Shown here: positions 63,758 to 64,000 of the stretch, piece after piece | How positions within the stretch are numbered: position 1 is the stretch's first letter | Layout of the letters: each line of letters begins with the position of its first letter | DNA from: Chitinophaga pinensis | Lineage (GTDB): Bacteria > Bacteroidota > Bacteroidia > Chitinophagales > Chitinophagaceae | DNA length: 64,000 nt | Reading direction: 5' to 3' | Assembly: GCA_945878115.1 (NCBI GenBank) | Contig: CAMDVD010000003.1 | Span: forward strand, 1-64,000 | The notes under the pieces: generated by a model | What the model was told of the DNA's origin: nothing | What the model saw: only the letters and a program-made list of their open reading frames with translations | Databases searched by the model: none | Made by a program: the position numbers and the translations under genes

Positions 63758-64000
63758 ATGACAAAATACATTTTTGTAACCGGTGGCGTTACATCTTCAC
63801 TGGGAAAAGGAATAATTGCAGCATCTGTTGCGAAGCTATTACAAGCTAGGGGCTTCAATGTTACCATTCAAAAACTGGATCCTTATATCAATATTGACCC
63901 AGGAACATTAAATCCGTATGAACATGGAGAATGTTATGTTACAGACGATGGAGCAGAAACGGATTTAGACTTAGGACATTATGAAAGATTCCTTGGCAAA
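63758..64000 (+). CDS. pyrG: CTP synthase, N-terminal part, cut by the window end
   Basis: The frame starts at the ATG at 63758 and runs open for 81 codons to the end of the window. [19 protein letters not shown] is the synthetase-domain P-loop opening, followed by [20 protein letters not shown] and [16 protein letters not shown], highly conserved ATP/UTP-binding segments. CTP synthase aminates UTP with glutamine-derived ammonia to make CTP. The glutaminase domain lies outside the window. Confidence 0.97.
   Translation, partial: MTKYIFVTGGVTSSLGKGIIAASVAKLLQARGFNVTIQKLDPYINIDPGTLNPYEHGECYVTDDGAETDLDLGHYERFLGK

Overview
This 64 kb window is an AT-rich chromosomal segment of a Bacteroidota bacterium. 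The evidence is a set of lineage markers: the gliding-motility lipoprotein GldH, proteins with type IX secretion (T9SS) sorting domains of both the type A and the gliding-motility-associated C-terminal kind, a PorV/PorQ-like barrel, a TonB-dependent receptor with a carboxypeptidase-like N-terminal domain, and promoters of the TTG/TAnnTTTG type in place of sigma-70 boxes. MqnE indicates menaquinone synthesis by the futalosine route, which argues against a typical Flavobacteriia member. An environmental lineage such as Chitinophagales or Saprospiria fits, but the window alone cannot place it.

Layout. 1-7.3 kb: a loosely packed accessory region of minus-strand secreted proteins (LamG-like, collagen-like with an Lcl-type C-terminus, a small T9SS protein, a TlpA-like thioredoxin protein, a FISUMP protein). 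It is bounded on the right by a decayed tyrosine recombinase and tRNA-Asp. 8.1-23.3 kb: housekeeping genes (accA, dapA, an L,D-transpeptidase, rnz, a biotin carboxylase, mqnE, etfBA with a bifunctional nuclease gene, pepT, marC, yicC, gldH), interrupted by a GxxExxY gene preceded by an unusual repeat array. 23.3-36.9 kb: lptB, a GH3-family acyl-adenylating enzyme, small lipoproteins, phoH, a peroxiredoxin, a DEAD-box helicase with a disordered tail, paaY and paaH. 37-41.3 kb: a 1,403-residue adhesin-like T9SS substrate. 41.6-52 kb: trxA, dnaE, the diadenylate cyclase cdaA, a LolD/MacB-type ATPase, ruvC, a two-component pair, a HIT protein and greA. 52.1-61.2 kb: a three-gene operon (TonB-dependent receptor, 1,339-residue secreted protein, PorV/PorQ-like barrel). 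61.3-64 kb: rny, a mono-haem cytochrome c lipoprotein and the start of pyrG.

How the genes work together. Most of the window is conserved core metabolism and information processing in small co-directional clusters. The cell-surface theme recurs: at least five proteins are built for export and surface display, GldH belongs to the gliding/secretion apparatus, and the TonB-receptor/secreted-protein/PorV-like operon looks like a self-contained outer-membrane module. That operon is the best candidate here for an incompletely described system. Repeats are the other notable layer: a tandem array that copies both the 3' end of mqnE and the 5' end of the GxxExxY gene, and GAATTT/TAGTTAG-rich spacers at three loci.
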